DNA from: Microbulbifer salipaludis
GTDB taxonomy: Bacteria; Pseudomonadota; Gammaproteobacteria; Pseudomonadales; Cellvibrionaceae
Assembly: GCF_017303155.1 (NCBI RefSeq)
Contig: NZ_JAEKJR010000002.1
Span: 248,001 to 312,000 of the forward strand
DNA length: 64,000 nt
Direction: 5' to 3'
Positions 8,142 through 17,832 of the stretch are shown here, in pieces. Below the pieces are notes generated by a model that searched no databases, was not told the DNA's origin, and was given only the letters and a program-made list of their open reading frames with translations. Every line of letters begins with the position of its first letter. The stretch's first letter is position 1. A program made the translations under genes and the position numbers.

Positions 8142-10844
8142 TTACCCGACGGTGACCGCGAGATCGGTATTCAGCAGCGCGGAAATTTCCGGCTTACAGG
8201 AACCACAGTTGGTTCCACATCCCAGCAATTCACTCAGTTCGTCAACCGATGCCGCACCCTCAGCAATCGCGGCTTCGATTTCCTTGCGGGAAACCTGCAG
8301 GCAGGTGCATACCATCTGCGCGCCGGCCGGCACGTCGTGGAGGAGTGTGGCGGGAGCGTCTGGCAGGGGCTGCTGCAATGCACTTTCCAGAGTCTTGCGG
8401 TCGGGCAGGGTCTGCCAAGCCGCACTGGTAAATACCAGCAATTCCATATGTTCGCTATGCAGCAGCCAGCGTTCACCACTGGGCAGCTGCAATTGTTTAC
8501 GATTAAGCTGCTTGCCGCTCAGGTTAAACAGCTTTTCGGCTACGGCCTGCCAGTCTGGCTGTTTCTTCAAGGCCAGTTCAAAGCGATAGCCGCCTTCTAC
8601 CGGTACCCGGTACCAGTGGAGGATGGTTTCAAACAGCTGCGAGTCGCCGGCCTGCAATCGGCTGTGGAGCTCTTCGGCGGCTTTGGTGCGCAGCAGCAGG
8701 CAGGCGTAACTGTGGGCAATGAGGGGTTCCAGTTTTACCGCAACCTGTTTTAGCTCTGGCTGGCCAGACACCGGGTCGGTGAACGGAATGGCGAGGGCAC
8801 TGACGGTGGCGTTGTGGGCGAGGCTGTCGCTCCAGTGGATCGGGGCAAACAGTTGGCCCGGTTTCTGGCTGGCAGTGATCCTGGCACGGCCAAAAAATTG
8901 GCCTTTTTCGCTTGCTACGCGCACCAGTTGCGCGTCTTCGATACCGAACTTTGAAGCTTCCTGCGGGTGTACGTGTAGCTCCGGTGCCTCACTGTGATCC
9001 AGCAGTTTACGCGCACGGCCGGTGCGGGTCATGGTGTGCCACTGATCGCGCAAGCGGCCGCTGTTCAGTATCAACGGATATTCGTCGCGGGTTTCCTGTT
9101 TCGGGCACTGTGGCTGAACCGCAATGAAGCGGGCGCGGCCGCTGGGTGTGTAGAAATCACCATCGCCGAACAGGCGCGGCGTACCCTGCGGATGTGCTCC
9201 ATTGACCGGCCATTGCACCGGGGTAAGGAAGTCGTATTCCTGATCGCTAATATTCGCCAGTGCGGAAATGTCGAAGGCGCGGCGGGCCTGCTCGCGGTTG
9301 TTTTCAAAACCGGACAGGGCAGCGTGCTCGCGAAATATATCTGCCGGGGATTCAAACGCAAAGGCTTCGCCGAATCCGAGACGCCTGGCCACATCGCACA
9401 CAATCTCCCAATCGTGGCGTGCCGCGCCCGGTTTGGGCAGGAAACTTTTCTGGCGGGAGATGCGGCGCTCGGAGTTGGTGACGGTGCCAGTCTTTTCCCC
9501 CCAGGTAGTGGCGGGCAGCAGCAGGTCGGCACAGCGCGCGGTATCGGTATCGCCCACGCAGTCGGACACAATCACCGTGGGGCACTGTTTCAGTGCGGCA
9601 GCCACGCGGCGGGCGTTGGGCATACTCACCGCCGGGTTGGTGGCCATGATCCACACCGCCTTGATTTGGCCGCTTTCCACCGCATCAAACAGCTCCACCG
9701 CCTTCAGACCGGGGCCCTGTGCCATCTTCGCGGCACTCCAGAACCGGCCGACGCGGTCGATATTGTCCTCGGTGAAGTCCATATGCGCGGCGAGCATATT
9801 CGCCAGACCGCCCACTTCGCGACCGCCCATGGCATTGGGCTGGCCGGTGATGGAGAAGGGGCCGCAACCCGGCTTGCCGATGCGTCCGGTAGCCAGGTGG
9901 CAATTGATAATGGTGTTGTTTTTGTCGGTGCCGGTACTGGACTGGTTGACACCCTGGGAATAGAAGCTGACCGTCTTCTCGGTTCTACTGTACAGCGCAT
10001 AGAATTCGAGTAACTGTTCCAGATCGACGCTGCAGTATTTCGCCACCTTCTCCGGTGTCCATTCCGCTGCGGCGTAGAGCGTATCGGCAAAGTTTTCCGT
10101 GTGATTGTCGATAAATCGCTGATCAAGCGCACCGGATTCGGTCAGGTAATGCAGTAACCCGTTAAACAGCGCCGCATCACTGCCTGGGGTAATCGCCAGG
10201 TGCAGATCCGCCATTTCCGTAGTGACACTGCCGCGCGGGTCGATTACCACCAGCTTGGCCTTGGCTGCCTGCATGCGCTGGAACAGAATCGGATGGGTCC
10301 AGGCGGCATTGGAACCGATCAGTACCACCAGCTCCGCCTCGTCCAGATCGTCGTAATTGCAGGGCACCGCGTCCGCGCCAAACGCGCGTTTGTAGGCGGC
10401 TACGGCAGAGGACATGCATAGGCGGGAATTGGTATCCACGTTGGCCGTGCCGATAAACCCTTTCATCAGCTTGTTGGCCACGTAATAGTCCTCTGTCAGC
10501 AACTGGCCGGACAGGTAAAACGCCACAGAATCCGGTCCGTGCTCATCGATGGTCGCGCGCAGCCTGGACGCGGCAAATTCCATTGCCGTATCCCAGTCAC
10601 ACTCCTCGCCGTGCAACTGTGGCGTTAACAGCCGCCCTTGGTCACCGAGCGTATCCGCCAGGGAAGAGCCCTTGACGCACAGCTTTCCAAAATTTGCTGG
10701 ATGCTGCGTGTCCCCCTGAATTCGGATGACCTCCTCACCCGTGGCCGGGCTGGACTCCCGCGTCGCCGCCACCCCACACCCCACCCCGCAATAAGGGCAG
10801 GTGGTGCAGGACCTGCGGGCGCTGAACAGTTTTGTTAATGCCAT
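8142..10844 (-). CDS. nasA: Assimilatory nitrate reductase, catalytic subunit
   Basis: A 900-residue cytoplasmic molybdoenzyme reducing nitrate to nitrite. The N-terminus has the [4Fe-4S] cysteines CTTCPYCGVGC plus a Cys in GKLCVKG. SRLCMSS carries the likely Mo-ligand Cys (about 143). The molybdopterin-binding and molydopterin-dinucleotide domains follow. A C-terminal BFD-like [2Fe-2S] domain (CTCLQV...GCGTNCGSC, about 835-890) is typical of the Klebsiella NasA type. It lies 28 bp after nirD in the nirB-nirD-reductase order. The symbol follows Klebsiella use; in Pseudomonas nasA names the transporter. Confidence 0.95.
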   Translation of the reverse strand: MALTKLFSARRSCTTCPYCGVGCGVAATRESSPATGEEVIRIQGDTQHPANFGKLCVKGSSLADTLGDQGRLLTPQLHGEECDWDTAMEFAASRLRATIDEHGPDSVAFYLSGQLLTEDYYVANKLMKGFIGTANVDTNSRLCMSSAVAAYKRAFGADAVPCNYDDLDEAELVVLIGSNAAWTHPILFQRMQAAKAKLVVIDPRGSVTTEMADLHLAITPGSDAALFNGLLHYLTESGALDQRFIDNHTENFADTLYAAAEWTPEKVAKYCSVDLEQLLEFYALYSRTEKTVSFYSQGVNQSSTGTDKNNTIINCHLATGRIGKPGCGPFSITGQPNAMGGREVGGLANMLAAHMDFTEDNIDRVGRFWSAAKMAQGPGLKAVELFDAVESGQIKAVWIMATNPAVSMPNARRVAAALKQCPTVIVSDCVGDTDTARCADLLLPATTWGEKTGTVTNSERRISRQKSFLPKPGAARHDWEIVCDVARRLGFGEAFAFESPADIFREHAALSGFENNREQARRAFDISALANISDQEYDFLTPVQWPVNGAHPQGTPRLFGDGDFYTPSGRARFIAVQPQCPKQETRDEYPLILNSGRLRDQWHTMTRTGRARKLLDHSEAPELHVHPQEASKFGIEDAQLVRVASEKGQFFGRARITASQKPGQLFAPIHWSDSLAHNATVSALAIPFTDPVSGQPELKQVAVKLEPLIAHSYACLLLRTKAAEELHSRLQAGDSQLFETILHWYRVPVEGGYRFELALKKQPDWQAVAEKLFNLSGKQLNRKQLQLPSGERWLLHSEHMELLVFTSAAWQTLPDRKTLESALQQPLPDAPATLLHDVPAGAQMVCTCLQVSRKEIEAAIAEGAASVDELSELLGCGTNCGSCKPEISALLNTDLAVTVG

Positions 10845-10872
10845 CGTCGACTGCTTGTTTATGTGCGTTGGA

Positions 10873-11226
10873 TTAACCGACCTGAATCAAAACATCATCG
10901 CCTTCAAAGGCAATGGGAAAGGTATCCAGCTGGATGTCTTCCTCTTCCAGACACTGGCCATCGGTCAGCCGGTAGTGTTGCTTATACAGCGGTGATGCCA
11001 CGGACAGGTCACCGTTGATTTCTGCAACCAAGCCGCGGCCAATAACGCCGGCATTGGCAATAGGGTCCCAGTTGTCGATGGCGTACAGCTGGGGCTCCTG
11101 GTCAGGTAAAAAAAACAGGGCAATCTGACGACCGCCCACAAGAGCGCATACACCGGAATTGGCTACAAGATCTGATCGCTTGCAGACTTGCAGCCATTCG
11201 GCGCGGGTTATGGCAACTTCGCTCAT
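10873..11226 (-). CDS. nirD: Nitrite reductase [NAD(P)H] small subunit NirD
   Basis: A 117-residue Rieske-like subunit of the assimilatory NAD(P)H nitrite reductase. It shows the NirD pattern (VCALVGGRQIALF, LYAIDNWDPIANAGVIGRGLV, SPLYKQHYRLTDGQCLE) and lacks the Cys/His cluster ligands of true Rieske proteins, as NirD normally does. GGAG sits upstream of the ATG at 11226. It is 220 bp downstream of nirB because a structured repeat is inserted between them, which is unusual since nirB and nirD are normally close. Confidence 0.94.
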   Translation of the reverse strand: MSEVAITRAEWLQVCKRSDLVANSGVCALVGGRQIALFFLPDQEPQLYAIDNWDPIANAGVIGRGLVAEINGDLSVASPLYKQHYRLTDGQCLEEEDIQLDTFPIAFEGDDVLIQVG

Positions 11227-11314
11227 TCTGGTTCTCCACTTAGGGATGGAAAGAGTAAGGTGGTAAAGGTTGGTAAATTCGCTATTTGTTCAAGCATCCG
11301 AGGCTTGATGTGAA

Positions 11315-11425
11315 GGTGGAGTGCCGGGTGTAAAGTTTCAGGAGCGTCGCAAACAGGAAGTTTGCGCCGCAACGCCCAGGGATGGGTTTACAGTGGTCCT
11401 GAAACTTTACACCCGGTGCTCCACC
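11315..11425. repeat. Structured intergenic repeat, copy 1 (nirB-nirD gap)
   Basis: Outer arms of 29 bp (11315-11343 and 11397-11425) match at 27 positions. Inside is a small hairpin CGCAAAC/GTTTGCG (11348-11354 and 11360-11366) and the single-stranded piece CAGGGATGGGTTTACAG. The same architecture, with different but complementary stem bases, recurs at 50865-50976. It lies inside an operon and has no obvious coding content. Confidence 0.8.
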
Positions 11426-11446
11426 GCCACCGGGCTAAAAAAGCCC

Positions 11447-13975
11447 CTAAGCCGGTTCCGCAATCTTGACGATTTCTTCTTCAGTGGCCGGGCGACGTTG
11501 CTTGCGCTCTTCCACGAACACGATCTTCTCGTCTTTCTCGTCGGTGTTCACAAACTGGCGGAAGCGCTTCAGCATCTCCGGGTCATTGATTGCGGTTTTC
11601 CATTCACACTGGTAGGTGCCAACCACATTGCCCATCTGGCGTTCCAGTTCGTCGCAGATACCAAGCTTGTCCTCGATGACCACCTCACGCAGGTAATCCA
11701 GCCCCCCTTCCAGGTTCTCCATCCACACCGACGTACGCTGCAGCTTGTCGGCCGTGCGCACATAGAACATCAACACCCGATCGATATATTTAATCAGAGT
11801 CACATCGTCCAGATCTGTTGCAAACAGGTCTGCATGGCGCGGGCGCATACCTCCGTTGCCACAGACGTACAGGTTCCAGCCGTTTTCCGTCGCAATCACC
11901 CCGATATCCTTACTCTGTGCCTCTGCACACTCGCGGGTGCAACCGGAAACCGCCATCTTGATCTTGTGTGGCGAACGCAGGCCCTTGTAGCGGTTCTCCA
12001 CGGTGAGCGCCATGCCCACACTGTCCTGCACCCCGAAGCGACACCAGGTACTGCCGACACAGGACTTCACCGTACGCAAAGACTTTCCGTAAGCGTGGCC
12101 CGTCTCAAAGCCCGCATCGGTCAGCTCGCGCCAGATCTCCGGCAGTTCCTCCAAGCGTGCGCCGAACAGGTCGATCCGCTGGCCGCCGGTGATCTTGGTG
12201 TACAGGTCATACTTCTTCGCCACCTGCCCGAGAACAATCAGCTTGTCCGGGGTGATTTCACCACCGGCAATACGCGGTACCACGGAATAGGTCCCGTTTT
12301 TCTGCATATTCGCCATGAACGTATCGTTGGTATCCTGCAGGCCAACGTGGGGCTTGTTATGGATATGTTCATTCCACAGGGAGGCAAAGATGGATGCCGC
12401 CGTCGGCTTACAGATTTCACAGCCCTTGCCGGTGCCATGCCTGTGCAGCAGCTCGTCAAAGGTTTTAATTTCCTCCACCTGCACCATATGGAAAATTTCC
12501 TGGCGGGTGTAAGGGAAATGTGGGCACAGATCGTTATTGACTTCCACACCCAGCGCGGCGAGCTCTGTATCCACTACATTTTTCAGCAGCGCCGCACAGC
12601 CGCCACAGCCGGTGGATGCCTTGGTGCAGTCCTTGACCTCGCCTAAAGAGCAGCAACCACCCTGAACCGCGCCGACAATATCGCCCTTGCTCACGTTGTG
12701 ACAGGAGCAGATGGTGGCGGTATCTGGCAGCGCATCGGCCCCCAGTGCCGGTGCTGCGCCGTCCAGAGCCGGCAGGATCAATTGCTCCGGGTGCTCCGGC
12801 AGGTCCATATCGTTCAGGTGATATTGCAGCAGGGTGTCGTAATCACCGGTGTCGCCCACCAGTACGGCACCGCGCAGTTTCTTGCCTTCGCGGTCGGTAA
12901 TCATCCGCTTGTACACGCCGGTCTGCTCGTCCACGAAGGTGATCGCCGCGGAGCCTTCCGCACGGCCATGGGCGTCGCCAATGGAGCCTACTTCCACGCC
13001 CAGCAGTTTCAGCTTGGTGCTCATGTCCGCACCGTTGAACTCCGCCGCCTCCCCACACAGCAGGGAAACAGCGGTGCGTGCCATGGTGTAGCCGGGGGCT
13101 ACCAGACCGAAGATAAAGTTATTGAACAGGGCACACTCACCGATGGCGTAAATGTTCTTATCGGATGTGCGGCAGTGGTTGTCGACCACGATACCGCCGC
13201 GCTCACCCAGCTCGATACCGGCGGACTTCGCCAGGCTATCTTCCGGACGGATGCCGGCAGAAAATACGATCAGATCGGTATCCAGGGACTTGTCGCCTTT
13301 GAAGTTCATGCGCAGGCGGCGGCCATCGACCTCTTCAATCAGCTCCGTGGCGGTGCTGGTGTGGACGGTTACGCCCAGCGCCTGGATCTTTTCGCGCAGC
13401 AGCTTGGAGCCGCCTTCGTCCAGCTGCACGGACATCAGGCCCGGGGCGAACTCCACCACGTGGGCTTCCAGACCCAGCTGCTTGAGTGCGTTGGCCGCTT
13501 CCAGGCCCAGCAGGCCACCGCCCACAACCACGCCCACCTTGCCGTCTTTGGCGGCGGCCTGGATGTTGTCGAGGTCTTCAATAGTGCGGTAAACAAAGCA
13601 CTTGTCGTGCTTGTGGCCGGGAATTGGCGGCACAAAGGGGTAGGAGCCGGTGGCCAGAACCAGGTGGTCGTACGCTGCGGAAGCACCGCTAGCGGAAGTC
13701 ACGATTTTATTTTCGCGATCAATGCTGACGGCTGCATCGTTCAGGCGCAGATCGTAGCCCCATTCGCGGTACTGCTCCACCTTGCCCATGGCCAGGTCGT
13801 CGGCGGTGCGACCGCCGAAGTACTCGGAGAGGTGAACCCGGTCGTAGGCGGGACGGGGTTCGGCGCAGAAAACGAGTACGTCAAACAGTTCCCGTTCGGG
13901 ACGGTTTGCCAGTTGTTCCAGAAAGTGGTGACCCACCATGCCGTTGCCGATGACGACGATTTTTTGCTTAACCAT
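11447..13975 (-). CDS. nirB: Nitrite reductase [NAD(P)H] large subunit NirB
   Basis: An 842-residue enzyme reducing nitrite to ammonia. Domain order: FAD/NAD(P)-binding oxidoreductase (GNGMVGHHFLE at the N-terminus, GGGLLGLEAA near 160), BFD-type [2Fe-2S] cysteines (CSCHNVSKGD...GCGGC, about 420-455), a second Cys pair GCEICKP, then the ferredoxin-like half and the siroheme/[4Fe-4S] domain with CVGSTWC and CTRECAEA...CGNGG. Length equals the usual NirB. A sigma54-type promoter and a structured leader precede it, so it can be transcribed apart from the upstream kinase and transporter genes. Confidence 0.95.
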   Translation of the reverse strand: MVKQKIVVIGNGMVGHHFLEQLANRPERELFDVLVFCAEPRPAYDRVHLSEYFGGRTADDLAMGKVEQYREWGYDLRLNDAAVSIDRENKIVTSASGASAAYDHLVLATGSYPFVPPIPGHKHDKCFVYRTIEDLDNIQAAAKDGKVGVVVGGGLLGLEAANALKQLGLEAHVVEFAPGLMSVQLDEGGSKLLREKIQALGVTVHTSTATELIEEVDGRRLRMNFKGDKSLDTDLIVFSAGIRPEDSLAKSAGIELGERGGIVVDNHCRTSDKNIYAIGECALFNNFIFGLVAPGYTMARTAVSLLCGEAAEFNGADMSTKLKLLGVEVGSIGDAHGRAEGSAAITFVDEQTGVYKRMITDREGKKLRGAVLVGDTGDYDTLLQYHLNDMDLPEHPEQLILPALDGAAPALGADALPDTATICSCHNVSKGDIVGAVQGGCCSLGEVKDCTKASTGCGGCAALLKNVVDTELAALGVEVNNDLCPHFPYTRQEIFHMVQVEEIKTFDELLHRHGTGKGCEICKPTAASIFASLWNEHIHNKPHVGLQDTNDTFMANMQKNGTYSVVPRIAGGEITPDKLIVLGQVAKKYDLYTKITGGQRIDLFGARLEELPEIWRELTDAGFETGHAYGKSLRTVKSCVGSTWCRFGVQDSVGMALTVENRYKGLRSPHKIKMAVSGCTRECAEAQSKDIGVIATENGWNLYVCGNGGMRPRHADLFATDLDDVTLIKYIDRVLMFYVRTADKLQRTSVWMENLEGGLDYLREVVIEDKLGICDELERQMGNVVGTYQCEWKTAINDPEMLKRFRQFVNTDEKDEKIVFVEERKQRRPATEEEIVKIAEPA

Positions 13976-14128
13976 AATCTCTGCCGTTTGTGCCTGAATC
14001 GTTCGACAGAAGTGAAGCGCTGGGGGGAGGGCCTGGGGAGCGAGAGGCTCACGGGCGTCCCCTCTTCTGTCGAAGAGTGTCAGGCGCCGTTGCCTTGCTG
14101 AAAGAATTTCGAATTGTGACTATTGGTA
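13976..14128 (-). promoter_or_regulatory. Structured nirB leader
   Basis: The untranslated stretch between the sigma54-type promoter and nirB contains two complementary 11-mers, TTCGACAGAAG and CTTCTGTCGAA (plus-strand 14064-14074 and 14002-14012), which can close a long stem. The first can alternatively form its own hairpin, CTCTTC-GACA-GAAGAG (14062-14077). Two mutually exclusive folds suggest, but do not prove, an RNA switch. No clear terminator U-tract is seen before the start. Confidence 0.4.
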
Positions 14129-14144
14129 TTCAATCTCTGTGCCA
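14129..14144 (-). promoter_or_regulatory. Sigma54-type promoter of nirB
   Basis: The minus strand reads TGGCACAGAGATTGAA: an exact -24 TGGCAC, correct spacing, and a -12 TTGA differing from consensus TTGC at one base. It is nearly the same as the promoter-like site before the nitrate transporter. Nitrogen-regulated nas operons in Pseudomonas-like bacteria use sigma54 and NtrC, so the position 154 bp before nirB is fitting. Confidence 0.65.
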
Positions 14145-14379
14145 ATTTCTTCCACCGGTAAAAACCCGGTCATCGTACTGTGTTGTTGCGGCTTGGCGAT
14201 AACCGGGGCATTCGGGATGCAATAAAGTGGTGCGCTGGGTGGGGTTTTGCCTCAAAGCAGTGCGGGTGAAATTTTCTGTGATGCAAGTTCTTATGATGTA
14301 GCGACAGGTATGGCGTGACTCTGGGGGGGCAAGTCGTCTGAATAAAGCGCCGCGTTGCCTAAGGTCTTTTATACGGCGC

Positions 14380-16128
14380 TTACAGGAAATATAAAAGATG
14401 CGAAAAAATCGCAAGCGCCGCGACAATTTGCCAGAACAGCAATGGATTGCGCTCCATTAGTGGCGGCTTGTCGGCGGTGTTGAAGCGCTTGTTCGGCGTG
14501 CGAAGATCGTGTACGAACTCGGACAGCGCCGGGTAGCGTGTTTTGGGGTCGGGTGCGCAGGCACGGCGCAGGGCGCCGTCGATCCAGTCTGGAATATCAT
14601 TCCGGTGCTTGCGCGCACTCAGATACTTCAGGCTGGCGTAACTCTTCAATTGATAGTGACTGCTGCCGAAACGTTCCTTATAGGGGTAATGACCGGTCAG
14701 TAGCTCATAGGCAATGACCCCGAGAGAAAAAATATCCGATCGGTGGCTGGCCGCATCCCCACAGAAATATTCCGGTGCACAGTAATTTTTGCTGCCCGGT
14801 GGCGCGCTGCCTTGGTAGCGCAACAATTCCTCCAAGCCAGCCGCATTGGCGCCGCCCAGGTCGATTAACTTCAGACGGCCGGAAGAATCCAACATGATAT
14901 TTTCTGGCTTCAGGTCCCCGTGCACGATCTCCAGCCGCTGCAGACGGCGCAGTGCGCTCACCAATTGCTCAATCAGGTTACGTACGTGATTCAGTGGTGG
15001 CTCCGGGTTCAGCTGCATCCACTGCCGCAGATTCTGTCCATCTACATACTCCAGGACGTGATAGAGGAACTTGCGTTCCTTGCGTGGCGGAAACACCTTT
15101 ACAATGGCCGGGTGCTCGAGCCGGCGCCCAGTCCATTCCTCAGCAATGAACCGCTCTATATAGGCTGGGTCATCACTAAAGTTTTCTGACGGTGCTTTCA
15201 AAGCGCGCAGCGCGTGGGATGTCATATCCCGCACCAGGTACAAATAGCTGCGGCTGCTCGCATGCAGCTCCTGCAGTACCTCGTAGCCGTCGATCTTGTT
15301 GCCCGGCTGCAAAGGTGGCGGAAAGGGCAGCTGGCTCGTCGCCAGTATCACATCCTCCGCCTCCAGTGAGTCCACGACATTCACCCGGCACAACGCCAGG
15401 CTCAGATTGTCCTCGCTACCGTTATCCAGCGCAGCCGCCAGCAATGGCTGCGCCGCTTGTAGTTGATGTTCAGTGAGCAGGTGGGCGAACTGCCTGTGGG
15501 GCAAGAAGTCGTGAATTCCATCCGTCGTCACACAAAACAGGTCGCCCGGTTCCAGCGACTCCTGCCGGTAATCCACCTCGATATGCGCATCCATGCCCAG
15601 CGCCCGGCTTAAGAACGTCCGCCCCGGTCCCAGGGTGCGACTGTGATCCTGTGTCAGGCACTCCAGCTTGCCATCCCGCAACCGGTAAATACGCGAGTCG
15701 CCAATATGGATCAGATGCGCCGTGGCTCCCTTCAGCACCACCGCCGAAAAGGTCGTCAGCCAGCCCCGCTGCACCTCATCGGCACCGCCGCTCTGGCGAT
15801 ACAGCCAGCTATTGAGCGCGTGCAAGACCCGCGCAGCCGCCTGCTTCACCGACCAGGAGTCCGGCGTACTGTAATAGTCGGAAATAAACCCGCTCACCGC
15901 CGCCCGCGCCGCTGCACCCCCGGCCTCGGCACTGCCAACGCCATCCGCAATCGCCACCAGTGAACCGCGGTAACGCCGATCGCTGCCTGTGGCCCGGTAG
16001 ACCGCAACCGCGTCGTCGTTGTAAGCGCGCTGGCCGCACTCAGTGGCCGTCGCGAACTCGAGGTTTTCGGAATTGGAAGCCTGTAGGTCGGAATCGGGCA
16101 CAGTGATGGTTTCGCAGGTGGTGTTCAA
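14380..16128 (-). CDS. Bifunctional PP2C-type protein phosphatase / Ser-Thr protein kinase
   Basis: A 582-residue fusion. Residues about 25-250 are a PP2C phosphatase with metal-site motifs (IADGVGSAEAGG, HIGDSRIYRLRDG, VTTDGIHD, GSEDNLSLA). Residues about 280-550 are a Hanks-type kinase with the VAIK-like ALKAPS, catalytic loop HGDLKPENIML, LIDLGGA in place of DFG, and CAPEYF. The kinase Gly-rich loop is weak. One C-terminal transmembrane helix ends the protein. It sits between the nitrate transporter and nirB, matching a gene order I recall from Pseudomonas nas clusters. The start is uncertain: the longest frame begins with TTG and no clear ribosome site is seen. Confidence 0.9.
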   Translation of the reverse strand: MNTTCETITVPDSDLQASNSENLEFATATECGQRAYNDDAVAVYRATGSDRRYRGSLVAIADGVGSAEAGGAAARAAVSGFISDYYSTPDSWSVKQAAARVLHALNSWLYRQSGGADEVQRGWLTTFSAVVLKGATAHLIHIGDSRIYRLRDGKLECLTQDHSRTLGPGRTFLSRALGMDAHIEVDYRQESLEPGDLFCVTTDGIHDFLPHRQFAHLLTEHQLQAAQPLLAAALDNGSEDNLSLALCRVNVVDSLEAEDVILATSQLPFPPPLQPGNKIDGYEVLQELHASSRSYLYLVRDMTSHALRALKAPSENFSDDPAYIERFIAEEWTGRRLEHPAIVKVFPPRKERKFLYHVLEYVDGQNLRQWMQLNPEPPLNHVRNLIEQLVSALRRLQRLEIVHGDLKPENIMLDSSGRLKLIDLGGANAAGLEELLRYQGSAPPGSKNYCAPEYFCGDAASHRSDIFSLGVIAYELLTGHYPYKERFGSSHYQLKSYASLKYLSARKHRNDIPDWIDGALRRACAPDPKTRYPALSEFVHDLRTPNKRFNTADKPPLMERNPLLFWQIVAALAIFSHLLYFL

Positions 16129-16197
16129 ATTGGTGCCGGCAATAGTAAGTGATGGAGTGGGCCCGGGAACCTGTTAACGGCTGCCCGGGAATTTAAA

Positions 16198-17676
16198 TTA
16201 AGCAACGTCAATCAGAGAAACACTACCATCCGGCATGACCTCTGCCATCTGACCTTCCGGCTCCTCCAGGAACAACAGCGTGACAAAGCCGAGCACCGCA
16301 GTGCCGGCAATTACCAGGAAGAAGGTCTCGTACGAAACCATGCTCAATACCGTGAGGTAAAACACCGCGCCTACATTGCCGTAAGCCCCGGTCATTCCCG
16401 CAATCTGCCCGGTCAGGCGACGCTTGATCAGTGGTACCACCGCAAATACCGCGCCCTCACCCGACTGCACGAAGAACGAGCATGCCATCGCCGCAGCCAC
16501 CGCCAGATACAGCGGCCACTCGCTATCGATCATGCTCATGGTCAGGTAACCCAGCGCCAGGCCAGCTGTCAGGATCAGCAATGTGCTCTTGCGCCCGAAC
16601 CGGTCGCTGATCAGGCCGCCCGCCGGGCGAGACATAAGGTTCATAAACGCATAAGCCGAAGCCAGCAGACCCGCCTTCACCGGATCCAGGGTAAAGGTCT
16701 CCGAGAAAAATAGCGGTAACATCGAAATTACCGCAAGTTCAGAGCCAAAGGTCGCGAAGTACAGAATGTTCAAAACCGCCACCTGCTTGAACTTGTAGCG
16801 GTGAATCGGCTCTGGCAGCTGCACGAAGAGCTCTTTATTGATGTCGTAACACTTCTTCGCATCAAACACATACAGAGCTGCCAGTGCCACATAAATCACA
16901 ACCGCCACCGGCTGCGCCAGAATGCCGACTCCATGTGGAGAGAGCTTCCAGGTGAGTAGCGCCAGTGCTGCGTACATCGGCACTTTCATGATCAGCAGCA
17001 GGATGAAGTCCGAAGGGCTGGACACTTCCATGCCGCCGATTTTCTTCGGTTTGAAATAGGTTCCGCCCTTGGGGGTGTCGGTTACTGAGCGGTAGTAGAT
17101 CACACTGTATACCAGCGCAATCACACCGGTGAGACCGATGGCATAACGCCAGCCCTCTTGTCCTGGAGTGTCGCCACCAAACAATAGTGCGATGGTCGGC
17201 AGGCTCATGGCCGCGGCCGCGGAACCAAAGTTGCCCCAGCCGCCGTAAATGCCTTCTGCCGTACCCAGTTGTTTGGCCGGAAACCACTCGGACACCATGC
17301 GGATACCAATAACAAAGCCTGCACCGATAAAGCCCAGCAGGAAGCGGCCAATGGCGGCGGCGGCAAAGCTGTCTGCCAGTGCGAAGATAAAGCAGGGGAT
17401 ACTGCCGATGGCCAGCAGCAGGGAGTAGGTCAGACGCGGCCCGTATTTATCGGTCAGCATACCGATGATGACACGCGCCGGGATGGTCAGCGTCACGTTC
17501 AGAATCAGCAGAGTCTTTACTTGATCGGAGGTGAGTGACAGGCTGTCAGCGATCGACATCAACAGTGGTGCGTGGTTGAACCAGGCAAAGAACGTAATAA
17601 AGAACGCGATCCAGGTCAGATGTAGCACCCGGATCTTTCCTTTAAAGGAAAACAGATTTAAAGAATCGCTGGACAT
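16198..17676 (-). CDS. narK: Nitrate/nitrite MFS transporter (NarK/NasA type)
   Basis: A 492-residue major facilitator protein with 12 predicted helices. The nitrate/nitrite porter signatures are clear: [14 protein letters not shown] in helix 1, [19 protein letters not shown] and [11 protein letters not shown] in the first half, and [14 protein letters not shown] in the second. It imports nitrate into the cytoplasm for the downstream reductases. It is the first gene after a leader with hairpin and terminator, and a sigma54-type promoter lies about 185 bp upstream. In Pseudomonas nomenclature this gene is called nasA. Confidence 0.93.
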   Translation of the reverse strand: MSSDSLNLFSFKGKIRVLHLTWIAFFITFFAWFNHAPLLMSIADSLSLTSDQVKTLLILNVTLTIPARVIIGMLTDKYGPRLTYSLLLAIGSIPCFIFALADSFAAAAIGRFLLGFIGAGFVIGIRMVSEWFPAKQLGTAEGIYGGWGNFGSAAAAMSLPTIALLFGGDTPGQEGWRYAIGLTGVIALVYSVIYYRSVTDTPKGGTYFKPKKIGGMEVSSPSDFILLLIMKVPMYAALALLTWKLSPHGVGILAQPVAVVIYVALAALYVFDAKKCYDINKELFVQLPEPIHRYKFKQVAVLNILYFATFGSELAVISMLPLFFSETFTLDPVKAGLLASAYAFMNLMSRPAGGLISDRFGRKSTLLILTAGLALGYLTMSMIDSEWPLYLAVAAAMACSFFVQSGEGAVFAVVPLIKRRLTGQIAGMTGAYGNVGAVFYLTVLSMVSYETFFLVIAGTAVLGFVTLLFLEEPEGQMAEVMPDGSVSLIDVA

Positions 17677-17748
17677 ACCTTTATCCCGTTAGTCGATGTT
17701 CTGAGTCAGCCTGTCGTCATCGTGGCAACCGTCCCAAATTGCGGGCAT

Positions 17749-17788
17749 AAAAAAAGCCCACGGGGCAACCTGGCTGCCGCCGGTGGAC
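17749..17788 (-). terminator. Intrinsic terminator in the nitrate transporter leader
   Basis: On the minus strand a GC-rich stem (GTCCAC pairing with GTGGGC, reinforced by GGC/GCC inside) is followed by seven T. It lies 72 bp before the transporter ATG and downstream of the promoter-like site, so unregulated transcripts would stop before the gene. NasT-type ANTAR proteins act by preventing such termination. Confidence 0.75.
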
Positions 17789-17810
17789 TTCGCTGTCCGT
17801 ATCGCAATGG

Positions 17811-17832
17811 CAGCCCGGGGTAAACCGGGCTG
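17811..17832 (-). promoter_or_regulatory. Leader hairpin, candidate ANTAR (NasT) RNA target
   Basis: Perfect 8-bp stem CAGCCCGG/CCGGGCTG with a 6-nt loop, immediately upstream of the leader terminator. ANTAR targets are paired hairpins with hexanucleotide loops. The position and loop size fit, but the loop here (TTTACC) does not show the usual A1/G4 pattern, so the exact binding site is uncertain. Confidence 0.5.

Noticed and set aside
11321..12646. A 441-codon plus-strand frame over the 3' half of nirB
   Set aside because: It begins inside the structured repeat and runs antisense to unmistakable nirB.
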